Source of the DNA: DASRSS01 sp035656335
GTDB lineage: Bacteria; Actinomycetota; Actinomycetes; Mycobacteriales; Jatrophihabitantaceae
Assembly (NCBI GenBank): GCA_035656335.1
Contig: DASRSS010000028.1
Location: forward strand, 1 to 18,153
Length of the DNA stretch: 18,153 nt
Direction: 5' to 3'
This document shows, piece by piece, positions 1-8,136 of the stretch; the first letter of the stretch is position 1, and the number at the start of each line of letters is the position of its first letter. The notes under the pieces were generated by a model, which saw only the letters and a list, made by a program, of their open reading frames with translations, ran no database searches and was not told the DNA's origin. A program made the position numbers and the translations under genes.

Positions 1-2615
1 AGCGTGTCGAGGTAGACGACCGGGGCACCGGTGTTGTCGTCCCATCCGGACTGGGCGACATGCGTGCCGTCGGCGGCGAAGCTGGTCGCTTCCGGCCCGC
101 CGAAGTCGACCAGCGCGTTCGGTTCGCTAGCGCTCCACTCGAGCGTCAGCGGCGAGCCGCCGAACGGGTCGCTGCCGTCGAGCAGCAGGTGCGAGCCGTC
201 GGCGTCGAACCCGAGCGGTGCCGCCGTGACGAAGTCGAAGTCGGCGAGGGTGGTCTGGTTCGCCACGTCGAAGATCTCGGTCTGGTCGCCGTCACCGTTG
301 CCGCCGGACACCGCGAGCGTGCCGCCGTCCGGGCTGAGCGCGAGGCCGCTGAACCCGACCATCTCGAACGGGATGGACGTGCTCCCGCCGCCCTGCCAGT
401 CGACGATCTGGGCGTAGCGCTGCAGATAGCCGTCCGGGTTGTAGGTCAGCGCGACCAGCCGGCTGCCGTCCGCGCTCAGCGCGAGCATCGGAACCACCGG
501 TTCGCCGGACGGGCCGATCGCCATCGGCGCCGCGGTCGCGGCGAGCCGTGAGGGCCCGCTTGAGGAGGCCGGCGAGTCGATCGGGTAGTCGGTCGGAACC
601 GCCACCGAGCTGTCCGTCGTGCGGTCGTAGACGTACGCATGCGGATCGGCGCCGGTGACACCGGGCGCGAGGTCAGTGCCCGTCGCCGCGTACGCCAGGT
701 AGCGGCCGTCCGCGCTGATCGTGACCGACGTCGGCTCGGGGTCGCCCGCCGGGGCGGTGCCGCCGGACTGGTGGGTCACCAGCGTGGTCTTGCCGGTCAG
801 CGTGTCCGTCAGGAACACCTGGTCGCCGGGCAGCGGTCCGCCGTCACCCAGCGAGGTGCCGTCGGCGGCGACCGGATCGCCGTTGGAGTCGTAGCCGGCG
901 ATCACCGCGCCCACGTACGCGACGTACCGGCCGTCGCCGCTGATCACGGGGTTGGCCGCGTCGCCGTCGACCTGGATGCCGACCCCGGTCGTACCGGCGG
1001 GCAGCGTGCTGACCTCGGACGAGTCGAAGCTGCCGGCGACCGGATCGGCGCCGGTCCACGCGGTGACCGACTGGCTTGTGGTGTGGCCGCTCTCGTCGCG
1101 GGCGGTGTACGTGAACACGTGCTTGCTGCCGGGCGTCAGCCCGCTCACGGTGAAGTCGTCGCTGCCGTCGTAGTCGGCCACCGGGGTGCCGTTGTCGGCG
1201 AGCGTTGTGCCGGTCACGAACAGGTCATCGGATGCCTCCGGCAGCGACAGCTCGACCGAGTCGTTCTCGATGTCCTCGGCGGACACGGTGCGGCTGCCGA
1301 ACGTGGGCGCCTGCGAATCGTCCAGCGTCGCGAGGTAGAGCGTGGTCTTGCCGGACGCGGGCGGGTTGGGCAGGTCGGTCGAGTTCGACCGGAACACCAC
1401 GTGCAGCCCGTCGGCGGACAGCATCGGCAGCGAGCGGGCAAGCGCCGGGCTGCTGCCGTAGCCGGTGGTGGGCGAGTCGTAGTCGCTGTCGTCGACCGAG
1501 ATGCCGACGTACGGATAGGTGAAGTCGGGGAACTGGCCGACGTCGACGAGGTAGCCGTCCTGGTCGTCGTACTTCAGCGAGTAGCCGACGAGCTCGCCGT
1601 CGCTGGACAGGCTGGGCCGGCCGACGATCGAGTGACCGTTGATGCCGACGTGCTGCGGCGCCGACCCGGACTGGCGCCACTGCCACGACACCAGGTAGTC
1701 CGGCGGCGTCCAGCCGCTCGGCGGCGAACTCGGTGCGGCGGACGCGGGGGCGACGAGCACCCGGGTCCCGTTGCCGTCGAGCGCCACGGGCGTGCCGCGG
1801 TCGGCCTCGGTGTCCGGCATCGTCGTGGCGGTGCCCGCGCCCGAGCCGTCCAGCGACGCGAGCACCACGCGTGCACCGTCCGCGACGGTCGCGGTGCCGT
1901 CGTCGACGACCGCGGCGAGCGTCGAACCGTCGCCGCTGAGCGTCAGCTGGTCGACGACCGTCCGCGTGCTGTCGGCCGAGGGTGTGACGTCGACCGGGCG
2001 CGGCGTGGCACCCGCGGTCTGCCAGTCGTCGACGTACGCGCTGCCGGTGCCGGAGGCGCCGGCGTTGCCCGCGAACGCGACGCGCGATCCGTCCGCGCTG
2101 ATCGCGATCGAGCTCGCTCCGGACGTCGCGCCCGCGGGCAGCGGCAGCCGCGTCAGCGTGACCGTGCCGTCGGCGGCGACGTGCGCGACGTACGCCTGCG
2201 GGGTGCCGCTCACCAGCTCGGCGCCGGACGCGTCCAGGTCGGTGGCCGCGGAGGTGAACGCGACGTCGCTGCCGTCAGCGTCGATCGCGACCGAGTCGCT
2301 GTCGCCGGTCGCGGGCGTGCCGCCGGCAGCCGCGGTCAACAGTGTGGAGACGCCGGTCGACTCGTCGTACAGGTACGCCTGCCGACCGCTAGCGGTGCTG
2401 TTCGTGTACGCGACGCGCGTGCCGGCCGCGTCCACGGCCATGGTCGAGTCCTGGTCGACCGTGGCGACGGTGACGTACGACGGACGCGTCCCCCTCGCGT
2501 GCGCGGACGGCTCGGTGACCGCGGCGAGGCCACCGGCCACGACCACTAGCGCGGAACCGGACGCGATCACACGGCGGGACGGAACAAGACGGGCAAAGAA
2601 CGCAGAAAACGGCAT
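1..2615 (-). CDS. Secreted TolB/WD40-like beta-propeller protein with internal fibronectin-III-like domain (3' end outside window)
   Basis: This open frame runs from ATG at 2615 leftwards off the window edge (871 codons seen, no stop), so its C-terminus is missing. Residues 1-40 form a signal peptide: a basic start (ARLVPSRR), a hydrophobic core and a likely signal-peptidase site after SAHA. The mature part carries at least a dozen copies of a short PD40/TolB-like motif, e.g. SADGSRVAF, SGDGRYVAY, SADGRYLAY, SPDGGTLAV, DADGSHLLL. Such motifs form the blades of six- to eight-bladed propellers. Around residues 432-520 the pattern changes to a fibronectin-III/Ig-like segment (APTFGSRTVSAEDIENDSV through SGLTPGSKHVFTYTARDESG), apparently separating two propellers. 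Export and extracellular or cell-wall location are inferred; no catalytic motif is visible and the ligand is unknown. No convincing Shine-Dalgarno sequence precedes the ATG. The long plus-strand frames opposite it are codon-bias shadows. Confidence 0.85.
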   Translation of the reverse strand, partial: MPFSAFFARLVPSRRVIASGSALVVVAGGLAAVTEPSAHARGTRPSYVTVATVDQDSTMAVDAAGTRVAYTNSTASGRQAYLYDESTGVSTLLTAAAGGTPATGDSDSVAIDADGSDVAFTSAATDLDASGAELVSGTPQAYVAHVAADGTVTLTRLPLPAGATSGASSIAISADGSRVAFAGNAGASGTGSAYVDDWQTAGATPRPVDVTPSADSTRTVVDQLTLSGDGSTLAAVVDDGTATVADGARVVLASLDGSGAGTATTMPDTEADRGTPVALDGNGTRVLVAPASAAPSSPPSGWTPPDYLVSWQWRQSGSAPQHVGINGHSIVGRPSLSSDGELVGYSLKYDDQDGYLVDVGQFPDFTYPYVGISVDDSDYDSPTTGYGSSPALARSLPMLSADGLHVVFRSNSTDLPNPPASGKTTLYLATLDDSQAPTFGSRTVSAEDIENDSVELSLPEASDDLFVTGTTLADNGTPVADYDGSDDFTVSGLTPGSKHVFTYTARDESGHTTSQSVTAWTGADPVAGSFDSSEVSTLPAGTTGVGIQVDGDAANPVISGDGRYVAYVGAVIAGYDSNGDPVAADGTSLGDGGPLPGDQVFLTDTLTGKTTLVTHQSGGTAPAGDPEPTSVTISADGRYLAYAATGTDLAPGVTGADPHAYVYDRTTDSSVAVPTDYPIDSPASSSGPSRLAATAAPMAIGPSGEPVVPMLALSADGSRLVALTYNPDGYLQRYAQIVDWQGGGSTSIPFEMVGFSGLALSPDGGTLAVSGGNGDGDQTEIFDVANQTTLADFDFVTAAPLGFDADGSHLLLDGSDPFGGSPLTLEWSASEPNALVDFGGPEATSFAADGTHVAQSGWDDNTGAPVVYLDT

Positions 2616-2688
2616 ATCAAATATGGCCCAAGTTGCCAGGGCCACCCTCCCGGTCGACGATCTTCCCCTGGCTGCCCCGCAGGCGGTA

Positions 2689-2704
2689 TACGTCATTCGA
2701 CGTA
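2689..2704. promoter_or_regulatory. Inverted repeat in the divergent promoter region
   Basis: TACGTC-ATTC-GACGTA is a perfect 6-bp inverted repeat with a 4-nt centre. It lies 63 bases before the LuxR-type gene and 74 bases before the divergent propeller gene. Its place and symmetry suit a regulator binding site for one or both genes, but no promoter could be assigned confidently, so this is inference. Confidence 0.35.
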
Positions 2705-2766
2705 GGTTGCGCCGACGTCCCGTCCGCCGCTGGTCATGCCGCGGCGCGGGACGCGGGAGGGACGCG

Positions 2767-3462
2767 ATGGACGCATTGTTGGAACGACGGCTGCGCGCCG
2801 TCATGGACGTGGCGTACGGCGACGACGAGGGCGACCGGTGGCCGGCACTGCTTGCCGTGCTGCACCGGGCCGTGCCGTGCGACAGCATTTCGCTGCTGGA
2901 ACTCGATTCCGCCGGCCGGCTGATCGCGCACCGCGAGCACCCGCGACTGGACGTGCCCGACGAGGTGGCCTACGCGGAGGGCTACCGGCTGCACCTGGCC
3001 GACTGCCCGCCGTGCGCCAACCCGGGTGCGGTCGGCGACCGCTACGGCGTCACGACGCTGTCGGACGTGTACGCCGACCCGGCGCAGCACGCGCGCAACC
3101 CGCGGGCGGCGTACTTCCGCGCGCACGCGACCAACCACGCCGTGCAGGTCGAGATCGCCGCCACGGCCCGGGTCGTCTTCTGCCGCGCCGACCGCGACTT
3201 CGACCCGCAGGAGCGGCTGCTGATCGGCGTGCTGCGCCCGCACCTGGAGGCCGTGTACCAGGACGGGCTGCGGCGGCGCGGTGCGTTGACCGCGCGGCAG
3301 CGGCAGATCCTCTCGCTGGTCGCGCACGGTTACACGAACGCCGACATCGCGACGCGGCTCGGGCTGTCTGTCGGCACCGTGCGCAAGCACCTGGACAACG
3401 TGTACGCCACCATGGGCGTTACCAGCCGCGCGGCCGCCGTCGCCCGCTTCGCCCACGCCTAA
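2767..3462 (+). CDS. LuxR-family transcriptional regulator with N-terminal GAF-like domain
   Basis: A 231-residue protein. Residues 174-228 are a clear LuxR/GerE helix-turn-helix: LTARQRQILSLVAHGYTNAD, then IATRLGLSVGTVRKHLDNVY. Residues 1-165 look like the GAF-type sensory domain of actinobacterial orphan LuxR regulators, with the TTLSDVY segment near residue 98, an aromatic/charged stretch at 112-130, and the DFDPQERLLIGVLRPHLEAVY helix leading to the DNA-binding part. There is no receiver-domain aspartate, so it is not a response regulator. The start is supported by GGGAGG about 6 bases before the ATG. It is divergent from the secreted propeller gene and convergent with glmM. The inverted repeat at 2689-2704 is a candidate site. 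Target genes and ligand are unknown. Confidence 0.85.
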   Translation: MDALLERRLRAVMDVAYGDDEGDRWPALLAVLHRAVPCDSISLLELDSAGRLIAHREHPRLDVPDEVAYAEGYRLHLADCPPCANPGAVGDRYGVTTLSDVYADPAQHARNPRAAYFRAHATNHAVQVEIAATARVVFCRADRDFDPQERLLIGVLRPHLEAVYQDGLRRRGALTARQRQILSLVAHGYTNADIATRLGLSVGTVRKHLDNVYATMGVTSRAAAVARFAHA

Positions 3463-3463
3463 A

Positions 3464-3483
3464 CGATCAGCGCTCTCTGATCG
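3464..3483. terminator. Candidate bidirectional terminator between convergent luxR-type gene and glmM
   Basis: CGATCAG-CGCTCT-CTGATCG is a perfect 7-bp stem with a 6-nt loop, in the 32-bp gap between two convergent stop codons. It lacks a clear T-tract on either strand, so termination is inferred from position and symmetry. Confidence 0.5.
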
Positions 3484-3494
3484 ACGCCTGGCGG

Positions 3495-4829
3495 TCAGAC
3501 CGCGGCGACGACCTTCGCCACGCGCTCGGCGATCTCGTCCGCGTGCGCCTGGGTGCCCGCCTCGACCATCACGCGCACCAGCTGCTCGGTGCCCGACGGG
3601 CGCAGCAGGATCCGTCCGCTGTCGCCGAGCTCGGCTCGCGCCGCCTCGACCGCGGCGTCCACGGCGGGCGCCTGCGCGACGGTGGCCTTGTCGCTCACCG
3701 GCACGTTGATCAACACCTGCGGCAGCCGCTGGACGACGGACGCGAGCGCGGCCAGCGACTCGCCGGTGACCGAGATCCGCGACATCACGTGCAGCGCGGT
3801 GAGCAGGCCGTCGCCGGTCGTCGCCGCGTCGGTGAACACGACGTGCCCGCTCTGCTCGCCGCCGAGGTTCAGTCCGTTGGCGCGCAACGCGTCCAGCACG
3901 TACCGGTCGCCGACGGCGGTCGTCAGCACCGCGATCCCCGCGTCGCGCATCGCGTGGTGGAAGCCCAGGTTGCTCATCACCGTCGCGACCACGGTGTTCT
4001 CGGCAAGCTGACCCGCCTCGCGCAGCGACAGCGCGCACAGCGCGAGGATCTGGTCGCCGTCGACGAGTTCACCGGTGCCGTCGACGGCCAGGCAGCGGTC
4101 GGCGTCGCCGTCGTGCGCGATGCCGAGATCCGCGCCGTGCTGCCGCACCGCCTCGACCAGGACGTCCAGGTGCGTGGACCCGACGCCGGCGTTGATGTTC
4201 AGCCCGTCCGGCTCGGCGGCGACGGCCGTGACCCGCGCGCCCGCGCGCCGGTACAGCTCGGGTGCCACGAGCGACGCCGCGCCGTGCGCGCAGTCGACGA
4301 CCACGTGCACGCCGTCCAGCCGTTGCGGGACGGCGGCCAGCAGGTGCTCGAGGTAGCGCTCGGACGCGTCCTCGGCGTCGCGGACGCGTCCGACCAGCTC
4401 ACCGGTCGGGCGGATCGACGGGCCGACACCGACGGCGGCCTCGATCTCGGCCTCGATGTCGTCGGGCAGCTTGTGCCCGCCGCGCGCGAACAGCTTGATC
4501 CCGTTGTCGGGCATGGGGTTGTGCGACGCGGACAGCACGACACCGAGGTCCGCGCCGTAGGACGCGGTCAGGAACGCGACGGCCGGCGTGGGCAGTACGC
4601 CGACGCGCAGCACGTCCGCGCCGGCGGAGGTGAGCCCGGCGACGACCGCGGCCTCCAGCATCTCGCCGGAGGCGCGCGGGTCACGGCCGACGACGGCTAC
4701 CGGCCGGTGCGTGGCGTCGTGCGCAACGAGAACGCGCGCGGCAGCACCGGCCACGGCCATCGCCAGCTCGGGCGTCAGGTCGGCGTTCGCGAGTCCGCGA
4801 ACGCCGTCGGTCCCGAACAGCCGCCGCAA
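3495..4829 (-). CDS. glmM: Phosphoglucosamine mutase
   Basis: GlmM converts glucosamine-6-phosphate to glucosamine-1-phosphate in the cytoplasm, feeding UDP-GlcNAc and peptidoglycan synthesis. The 444-residue protein has the full family length and every expected motif: RRLFGTDGVRG at the N-terminus; SASHNPMPDNGIK with the phosphorylated catalytic Ser102; the metal loop DGDADR at 240-245; the sugar-recognition loop GGEQSGH at 323-329; and the phosphate-binding RPSGTEQLVRVM at 410-421. The start is TTG at 4829: the conserved RLFGTDGVRG begins two residues later, and the rpsI stop codon is only 4 bases upstream. No real Shine-Dalgarno is seen, so translation is probably coupled to rpsI. It is the last gene of rplM-rpsI-glmM, a common actinobacterial arrangement. 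The signature excludes phosphomannomutase. Confidence 0.97.
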   Translation of the reverse strand: MRRLFGTDGVRGLANADLTPELAMAVAGAAARVLVAHDATHRPVAVVGRDPRASGEMLEAAVVAGLTSAGADVLRVGVLPTPAVAFLTASYGADLGVVLSASHNPMPDNGIKLFARGGHKLPDDIEAEIEAAVGVGPSIRPTGELVGRVRDAEDASERYLEHLLAAVPQRLDGVHVVVDCAHGAASLVAPELYRRAGARVTAVAAEPDGLNINAGVGSTHLDVLVEAVRQHGADLGIAHDGDADRCLAVDGTGELVDGDQILALCALSLREAGQLAENTVVATVMSNLGFHHAMRDAGIAVLTTAVGDRYVLDALRANGLNLGGEQSGHVVFTDAATTGDGLLTALHVMSRISVTGESLAALASVVQRLPQVLINVPVSDKATVAQAPAVDAAVEAARAELGDSGRILLRPSGTEQLVRVMVEAGTQAHADEIAERVAKVVAAV

Positions 4830-4833
4830 GGGC

Positions 4834-5223
4834 TTAGCGCTTGGAGTACTGGGGCGCCTTGCGGGCCTTCTTCAGGCCGTACTTCTTGCGCTCCTTGACC
4901 CGCGGGTCACGGGTGAGGAAGCCGGCCTTCTTCAGCGCGGGGCGGTCCTCGGGCTCGAGCGTGATCAGCGCGCGGGCGATGCCGAGACGCAGCGCGCCGG
5001 CCTGGCCGGTGACGCCGCCGCCGGACAGCGTCGCGATGACGTCGAACTGGCCGTCCTTCTCGAGCGTCACGAACGGCTCACGGATGAGCTGCTGGTGCAC
5101 CTTGTTCGGGAAGTAGCTCTCCAGGCTGCGGCCGTTGAGCTTGAACTCGCCGGTGCCCGGGACGAGGCGGACGCGGACGACGGCTTCCTTGCGGCGGCCG
5201 ACGGTAGGGGCGGGGCTGGTCAC
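4834..5223 (-). CDS. rpsI: 30S ribosomal protein S9
   Basis: S9 is a small-subunit head protein whose C-terminal tail reaches the P-site tRNA. The 129-residue product has the family body (GRRKEAVVRVRLVPGTGEFK, then SGGGVTGQAGALRLGIARAL) and the diagnostic basic end RKAPQYSKR. The start is GTG at 5223, overlapping the rplM stop by 4 bases (GTGA), which is a classic translational-coupling arrangement. glmM follows after 4 bases. Confidence 0.98.
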   Translation of the reverse strand: MTSPAPTVGRRKEAVVRVRLVPGTGEFKLNGRSLESYFPNKVHQQLIREPFVTLEKDGQFDVIATLSGGGVTGQAGALRLGIARALITLEPEDRPALKKAGFLTRDPRVKERKKYGLKKARKAPQYSKR

Positions 5224-5669
5224 TGGGACACCTGCTTGATCTCGAACGGCTGGGGCTTCTGCGCGGCGTGCGGGTGCTCGGGGCCGGCGTAGACCTTCAG
5301 CTTCTTCAGCTGGGCCCGGCCGATGCTGTTCTTGGGCAGCATGCCCTTGACCGCGAGCTCGATGACGCGCTCGGGCTTGGTGTCGAGCAGCTCGCCGACG
5401 GTCCGCTTGGACAGACCGCCCGGGTAGCCCGAGTGACGGTAGCGGAACTCGTCGCGCTTGGCCGCGGCGACCGCGACCTTCTCGGCGTTGACGACGACGA
5501 CGAAGTCGCCGACATCGATGTGGTTGGCGAACTGCGGCTTGTGCTTGCCCCGCAGCAGCGTGGCGGCCTGGCTGGCCAGCCGGCCCAGGACGATGTCGCT
5601 GGCGTCGATGACGTGCCAGCGGCGCTCGACCTCACCGGGCTTGGGCGTGTACGTGCCGGTCTGCGGCAT
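5220..5669 (-). CDS. rplM: 50S ribosomal protein L13
   Basis: L13 is an early-assembly 23S rRNA-binding protein. The 149-residue product contains WHVIDASDIVLGRLASQAAT, LLRGKHKPQFANHIDVGDFV, the YRHSGYPGGL loop, and VKGMLPKNSIGR, then ends PFEIKQVSQ, all typical of L13. The start is a judgement. ATG 5669 (MPQTGTYTPKPG) has an anti-SD-like AGAAAGTGAT upstream; ATG 5678 (three codons longer) is also possible. The same frame stays open to 5807, but that part is noncoding leader. It overlaps rpsI by 4 bases. Transcription probably comes from the promoter at 5816-5845. In E. coli L13 represses its own operon through the mRNA leader; whether that holds here is unknown. Confidence 0.96.
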   Translation of the reverse strand: MPQTGTYTPKPGEVERRWHVIDASDIVLGRLASQAATLLRGKHKPQFANHIDVGDFVVVVNAEKVAVAAAKRDEFRYRHSGYPGGLSKRTVGELLDTKPERVIELAVKGMLPKNSIGRAQLKKLKVYAGPEHPHAAQKPQPFEIKQVSQ

Positions 5670-5809
5670 GGATCGCATCACTTTCTCGGTCTTCACGCCG
5701 CGTCCGCGCCGCGCTGAAGCGGCGATCCGGGCGGCGCCCCCGCGGTCCTGGGCTGCGGTGCAGCGGACCCCGGGGCATGGCCTGCGCGCGTGGGGGTTCC
5801 CACGCACAG
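5670..5809 (-). promoter_or_regulatory. Structured 5' leader of the rplM-rpsI-glmM mRNA
   Basis: The predicted transcript begins near 5809, giving about 140 nt before the L13 start. Two hairpins are visible on paper. The first is GCGTGGG/CCCACGC with a 4-nt loop at 5788-5805, almost at the mRNA 5' end. The second, at 5744-5769, pairs GGTCC with GGACC and GCTGC with GCAGC, with a 3-nt bulge and a 3-nt loop. Autoregulation by L13 is only an inference by analogy. The remaining sequence to 5929 holds upstream DNA for the sortase gene with no clear promoter. Confidence 0.45.
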
Positions 5810-5815
5810 CCGCCC

Positions 5816-5845
5816 ACTCTACCGGCCGGGCCAGATCCGTTCCAA
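5816..5845 (-). promoter_or_regulatory. Promoter of rplM operon (TTGGAA-18-TAGAGT)
   Basis: On the minus strand TTGGAA (5845-5840) is followed after exactly 18 bases by TAGAGT (5821-5816), which fits the housekeeping-sigma consensus of high-GC actinobacteria. It closely matches the infA promoter in this window (TTGGCA-18-TAGACT). The expected start is near 5809. Confidence 0.65.
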
Positions 5846-5929
5846 ATCTGCTCGGCCGGGCGCAACCTCACCGGTGTTTTACTCGTTATGGTCGGTACAA
5901 GCTTCCCGCACAGAACAGGACCCCGCGCG

Positions 5930-6697
5930 ATGAACCCACCGCCTCGGCTGCGGGGCCTACTGCCCGCGCGCAGTGGGGGCGGTCACCGGCGCGCGGGCGG
6001 GCGGCGTCCGATGCCGATCGCGTCCGCGTACGACGGCTGGGTTCCGTTCCTGTGTGTGCTGGCCGCGATCGCGCTGCTGGCGACGTCCGCGATCACCTGG
6101 GTCACCGCGCCGAACTGGGGCCTGCACAACGTGATCGCCGCGCCGCGCACCGTCGGCACCGTCCCGCTGACCAAGGCCAGCCCGGTCGACGCACACGCCC
6201 CGGACATCTCGATCTCGCCGTACAGCATCGAGGTGCCGGCGATCAAGGCGCAGGCGCCGATCCTCGAGATCGGCACCACGGCGGACCGTGAGCTGGAGCC
6301 GCCGCAGGATCCGACCAAGGTCGGCTGGTGGAAGTACGGCGCCAAGCCGGGCGCCACGGTCGGCACCGCGGTGATCACCGGTCACATCAACTACGCCGGT
6401 GTCGCCGGCGCGCTCGGCGAGATCGGCCGGCTCAACCCGGGCGACAAGATCATCGTGCACGGCATGCGGAACGGGAAGCGCGCGACGCTGACGTTCACGG
6501 TCACCGGCGTGCAGACGTACTCGAAGCAGAAGCTGCCCTGGGCGGAGATCTTCGACCAGCAGGTCGCGGGCCGGCTCGCGCTCATCACCTGCGGCGGGCC
6601 GTTCGACCAGAGCACCGGCAACTACCTGGACAACATCGTCGCGTACGGCGTGCTGGCGGGCGGCTCCGGCGGCCCGGTCACGCCCGCGCACGACTGA
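5930..6697 (+). CDS. Sortase-family transpeptidase (actinobacterial class E/F-like), membrane anchored
   Basis: A 255-residue protein with a basic N-terminus, one membrane anchor at about residues 37-58 (WVPFLCVLAAIALLATSAI) and an extracytoplasmic sortase domain at about 110-245. The catalytic His152 is in TGHINYAG and the nucleophile Cys221 in LALITCGGPFD. Sortases cut a C-terminal sorting signal and link proteins to the cell wall or to pilins. The third catalytic residue is normally an Arg shortly after the Cys; here no Arg or Lys occurs anywhere after Cys221 (NYLDNIVAYG sits where related proteins often have Arg). The start ATG 5930 was chosen for AGGA nine bases upstream; ATG 5888 and ATG 6011 are alternatives. 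No substrate with a sorting signal is seen in the window. It is divergent from rplM. Confidence 0.85.
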   Translation: MNPPPRLRGLLPARSGGGHRRAGGRRPMPIASAYDGWVPFLCVLAAIALLATSAITWVTAPNWGLHNVIAAPRTVGTVPLTKASPVDAHAPDISISPYSIEVPAIKAQAPILEIGTTADRELEPPQDPTKVGWWKYGAKPGATVGTAVITGHINYAGVAGALGEIGRLNPGDKIIVHGMRNGKRATLTFTVTGVQTYSKQKLPWAEIFDQQVAGRLALITCGGPFDQSTGNYLDNIVAYGVLAGGSGGPVTPAHD

Positions 6698-6733
6698 TCG
6701 CTGCCGATCGCTGCCGTCCGGGCGGATCCACGG

Positions 6734-6746
6734 CACAATCGCGGGC
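6734..6746 (+). promoter_or_regulatory. Leaderless-type -10 element before the FAD oxidase
   Basis: CACAAT at 6734-6739 lies 7 bases before the ATG and no Shine-Dalgarno is present. This spacing would place the transcript start at or next to the start codon. Confidence 0.4.
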
Positions 6747-8120
6747 ATGACCGGCGATCCCGCCCCGCTCACCGAGCTGCTCGCCGCCCTGCCGGACGGT
6801 GCGGTGCTCACCGACCGGGACCTGACCGCGTCCTACCGGCAGGACTGGGCACGTGACCCGAACGCGGGCTGGCCACTGGCGGTCGTCCGCGCGACGTGCA
6901 CCGAGGACGTCCAGGCCACGCTGGGCTGGGCGAGCGCGCACCGTGTGCCCGTCGTGCCGCGCGGCGCCGGCTCCGGCCTGTCCGGCGGCGCGACCGCGGT
7001 GGACGGCGGCATCGTGCTCACGCTGGAGCGGATGCGCGAGATCGCGGTCGATCCCGTGTCGCGCGTCGCGGTCGTGCAGCCCGGCCTGCTCAACATCGAG
7101 GTGAAGCGCGCCGTCGCCGAGCACGGGCTGTGCTACCCGCCGGATCCGTCCAGCTTCGAGCTGTGCTCGATCGGTGGCAACGCGGCGACCAACGCCGGCG
7201 GGCGGTGCTGCGTGAAGTACGGCGTCACGACCGACTACGTGCTCGGCATGCAGGTCGTGCTCGCCGACGGCACCGCGCTGCGCCTGGGCGGGCCGCGGCT
7301 CAAGGACGTCGCCGGGCTGTCGCTGACCAAGCTGTTCGTCGGGTCCGAGGGCGTGCTGGGCGTGATCACCGAGCTGACCCTGCGGCTGGTGCCCGCTCCC
7401 CCGCCGGCCTGCACGCTGGTCGCCGTCTTCGCCTCGATCGACGACGCGGCGGACGCGGTCCTCGCGATCACCTCGCGGCTGCGGCCGGCGATGCTCGAGC
7501 TGATGGACCGCACGTCGATCAACGCCGTCGAGGACTACACGCCCATGGGGCTGGACCGGTCCGCCGAGGCGATGCTGATCGCGCGCTCGGACGCGCCCGG
7601 TGCGGCCGCCGCGGACGAGGTGGCCGCCATGGAGCGGGCCTGTCGCGAGGCGGGTGCGAGCGAGGCGTACTGCACCGACGACCAGGACGAGGGCGAGGCG
7701 TTCGCGGCCGCGCGCCGGGCCGCGTTCCCCGCGCTGCAGCGGCTCGGTTCGCTGCTGCTCGAGGACGTCGGCGTCGCCCTGCCCCAGCTGCCCGCGCTCG
7801 TCCGCGGCATCGAGCAGATCGCGCGCAAGCACGACACGACGATCGCGGTCGTCGCGCATGCCGGCGACGGGAACACGCATCCGCTGGTGGTCTACGACGC
7901 CGCCGACGCGGACGCGTCCGCGCGGGCCTCCGCCGCGTTCGGTGCGGTGATGGACCTCGCGCTGGAGCTCGGCGGGACCATCACCGGCGAGCACGGCGTC
8001 GGGCGGCTGAAGAAGGCGTGGCTGCCCGCGTACCTCGGCGCGGACGTCATGGCGCTGACCCGGCGGATCAAGGACGCGCTCGACCCGGACGGCATCCTCA
8101 ACCCCGGAAGCGTGCTGTAA
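6747..8120 (+). CDS. FAD-binding oxidase of the GlcD / D-lactate dehydrogenase family
   Basis: A 457-residue flavoenzyme that most likely oxidises a 2-hydroxy acid (glycolate or D-lactate type) to the 2-oxo acid. The N-terminal FAD_binding_4 domain (about 40-215) has the pyrophosphate loop PRGAGSGLSGGAT at 71-83, PPDPSS at 131-136, SIGGNAATNAGG at 141-152 and GSEGVLGVITELTLRL at 199-214. The C-terminal FAD-oxidase domain carries AHAGDGNTHP at 370-379 and GEHGVGRLKKAWL at 414-426, then the family ending ALDPDGILNPG. No iron-sulfur (GlcF/LldE-type) partner is nearby, so it resembles stand-alone actinobacterial GlcD proteins; the substrate cannot be fixed. It is followed after 16 bases by the YhhN gene. 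Confidence 0.9.
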   Translation: MTGDPAPLTELLAALPDGAVLTDRDLTASYRQDWARDPNAGWPLAVVRATCTEDVQATLGWASAHRVPVVPRGAGSGLSGGATAVDGGIVLTLERMREIAVDPVSRVAVVQPGLLNIEVKRAVAEHGLCYPPDPSSFELCSIGGNAATNAGGRCCVKYGVTTDYVLGMQVVLADGTALRLGGPRLKDVAGLSLTKLFVGSEGVLGVITELTLRLVPAPPPACTLVAVFASIDDAADAVLAITSRLRPAMLELMDRTSINAVEDYTPMGLDRSAEAMLIARSDAPGAAAADEVAAMERACREAGASEAYCTDDQDEGEAFAAARRAAFPALQRLGSLLLEDVGVALPQLPALVRGIEQIARKHDTTIAVVAHAGDGNTHPLVVYDAADADASARASAAFGAVMDLALELGGTITGEHGVGRLKKAWLPAYLGADVMALTRRIKDALDPDGILNPGSVL

Positions 8121-8123
8121 CGG

Positions 8124-8136
8124 CATACTGACGCCC
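8124..8136 (+). promoter_or_regulatory. Leaderless-type -10 element before the YhhN gene
   Basis: CATACT at 8124-8129 lies 7 bases before GTG 8137, directly after the stop codon of the previous gene. There is no Shine-Dalgarno, so translation probably starts at the mRNA 5' end or is coupled to the upstream gene. Confidence 0.45.

Noticed and set aside
639..2549. Long plus-strand open frames opposite the beta-propeller gene (also 1771-3462)
   Set aside because: Their translations are Arg/Ala-rich without domain signal; the minus strand gives a signal peptide and regular propeller motifs.
5678..5807. N-terminal extension of L13 in the open frame up to 5807
   Set aside because: L13 proteins start near the TYTPKPGE segment; the extension crosses the leader hairpins and has no ribosome site.
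6696..6715. Tandem GATCGCTGCC GATCGCTGCC after the sortase gene
   Set aside because: Only two copies of 10 bases; likely a chance short duplication, with no partner sites elsewhere.
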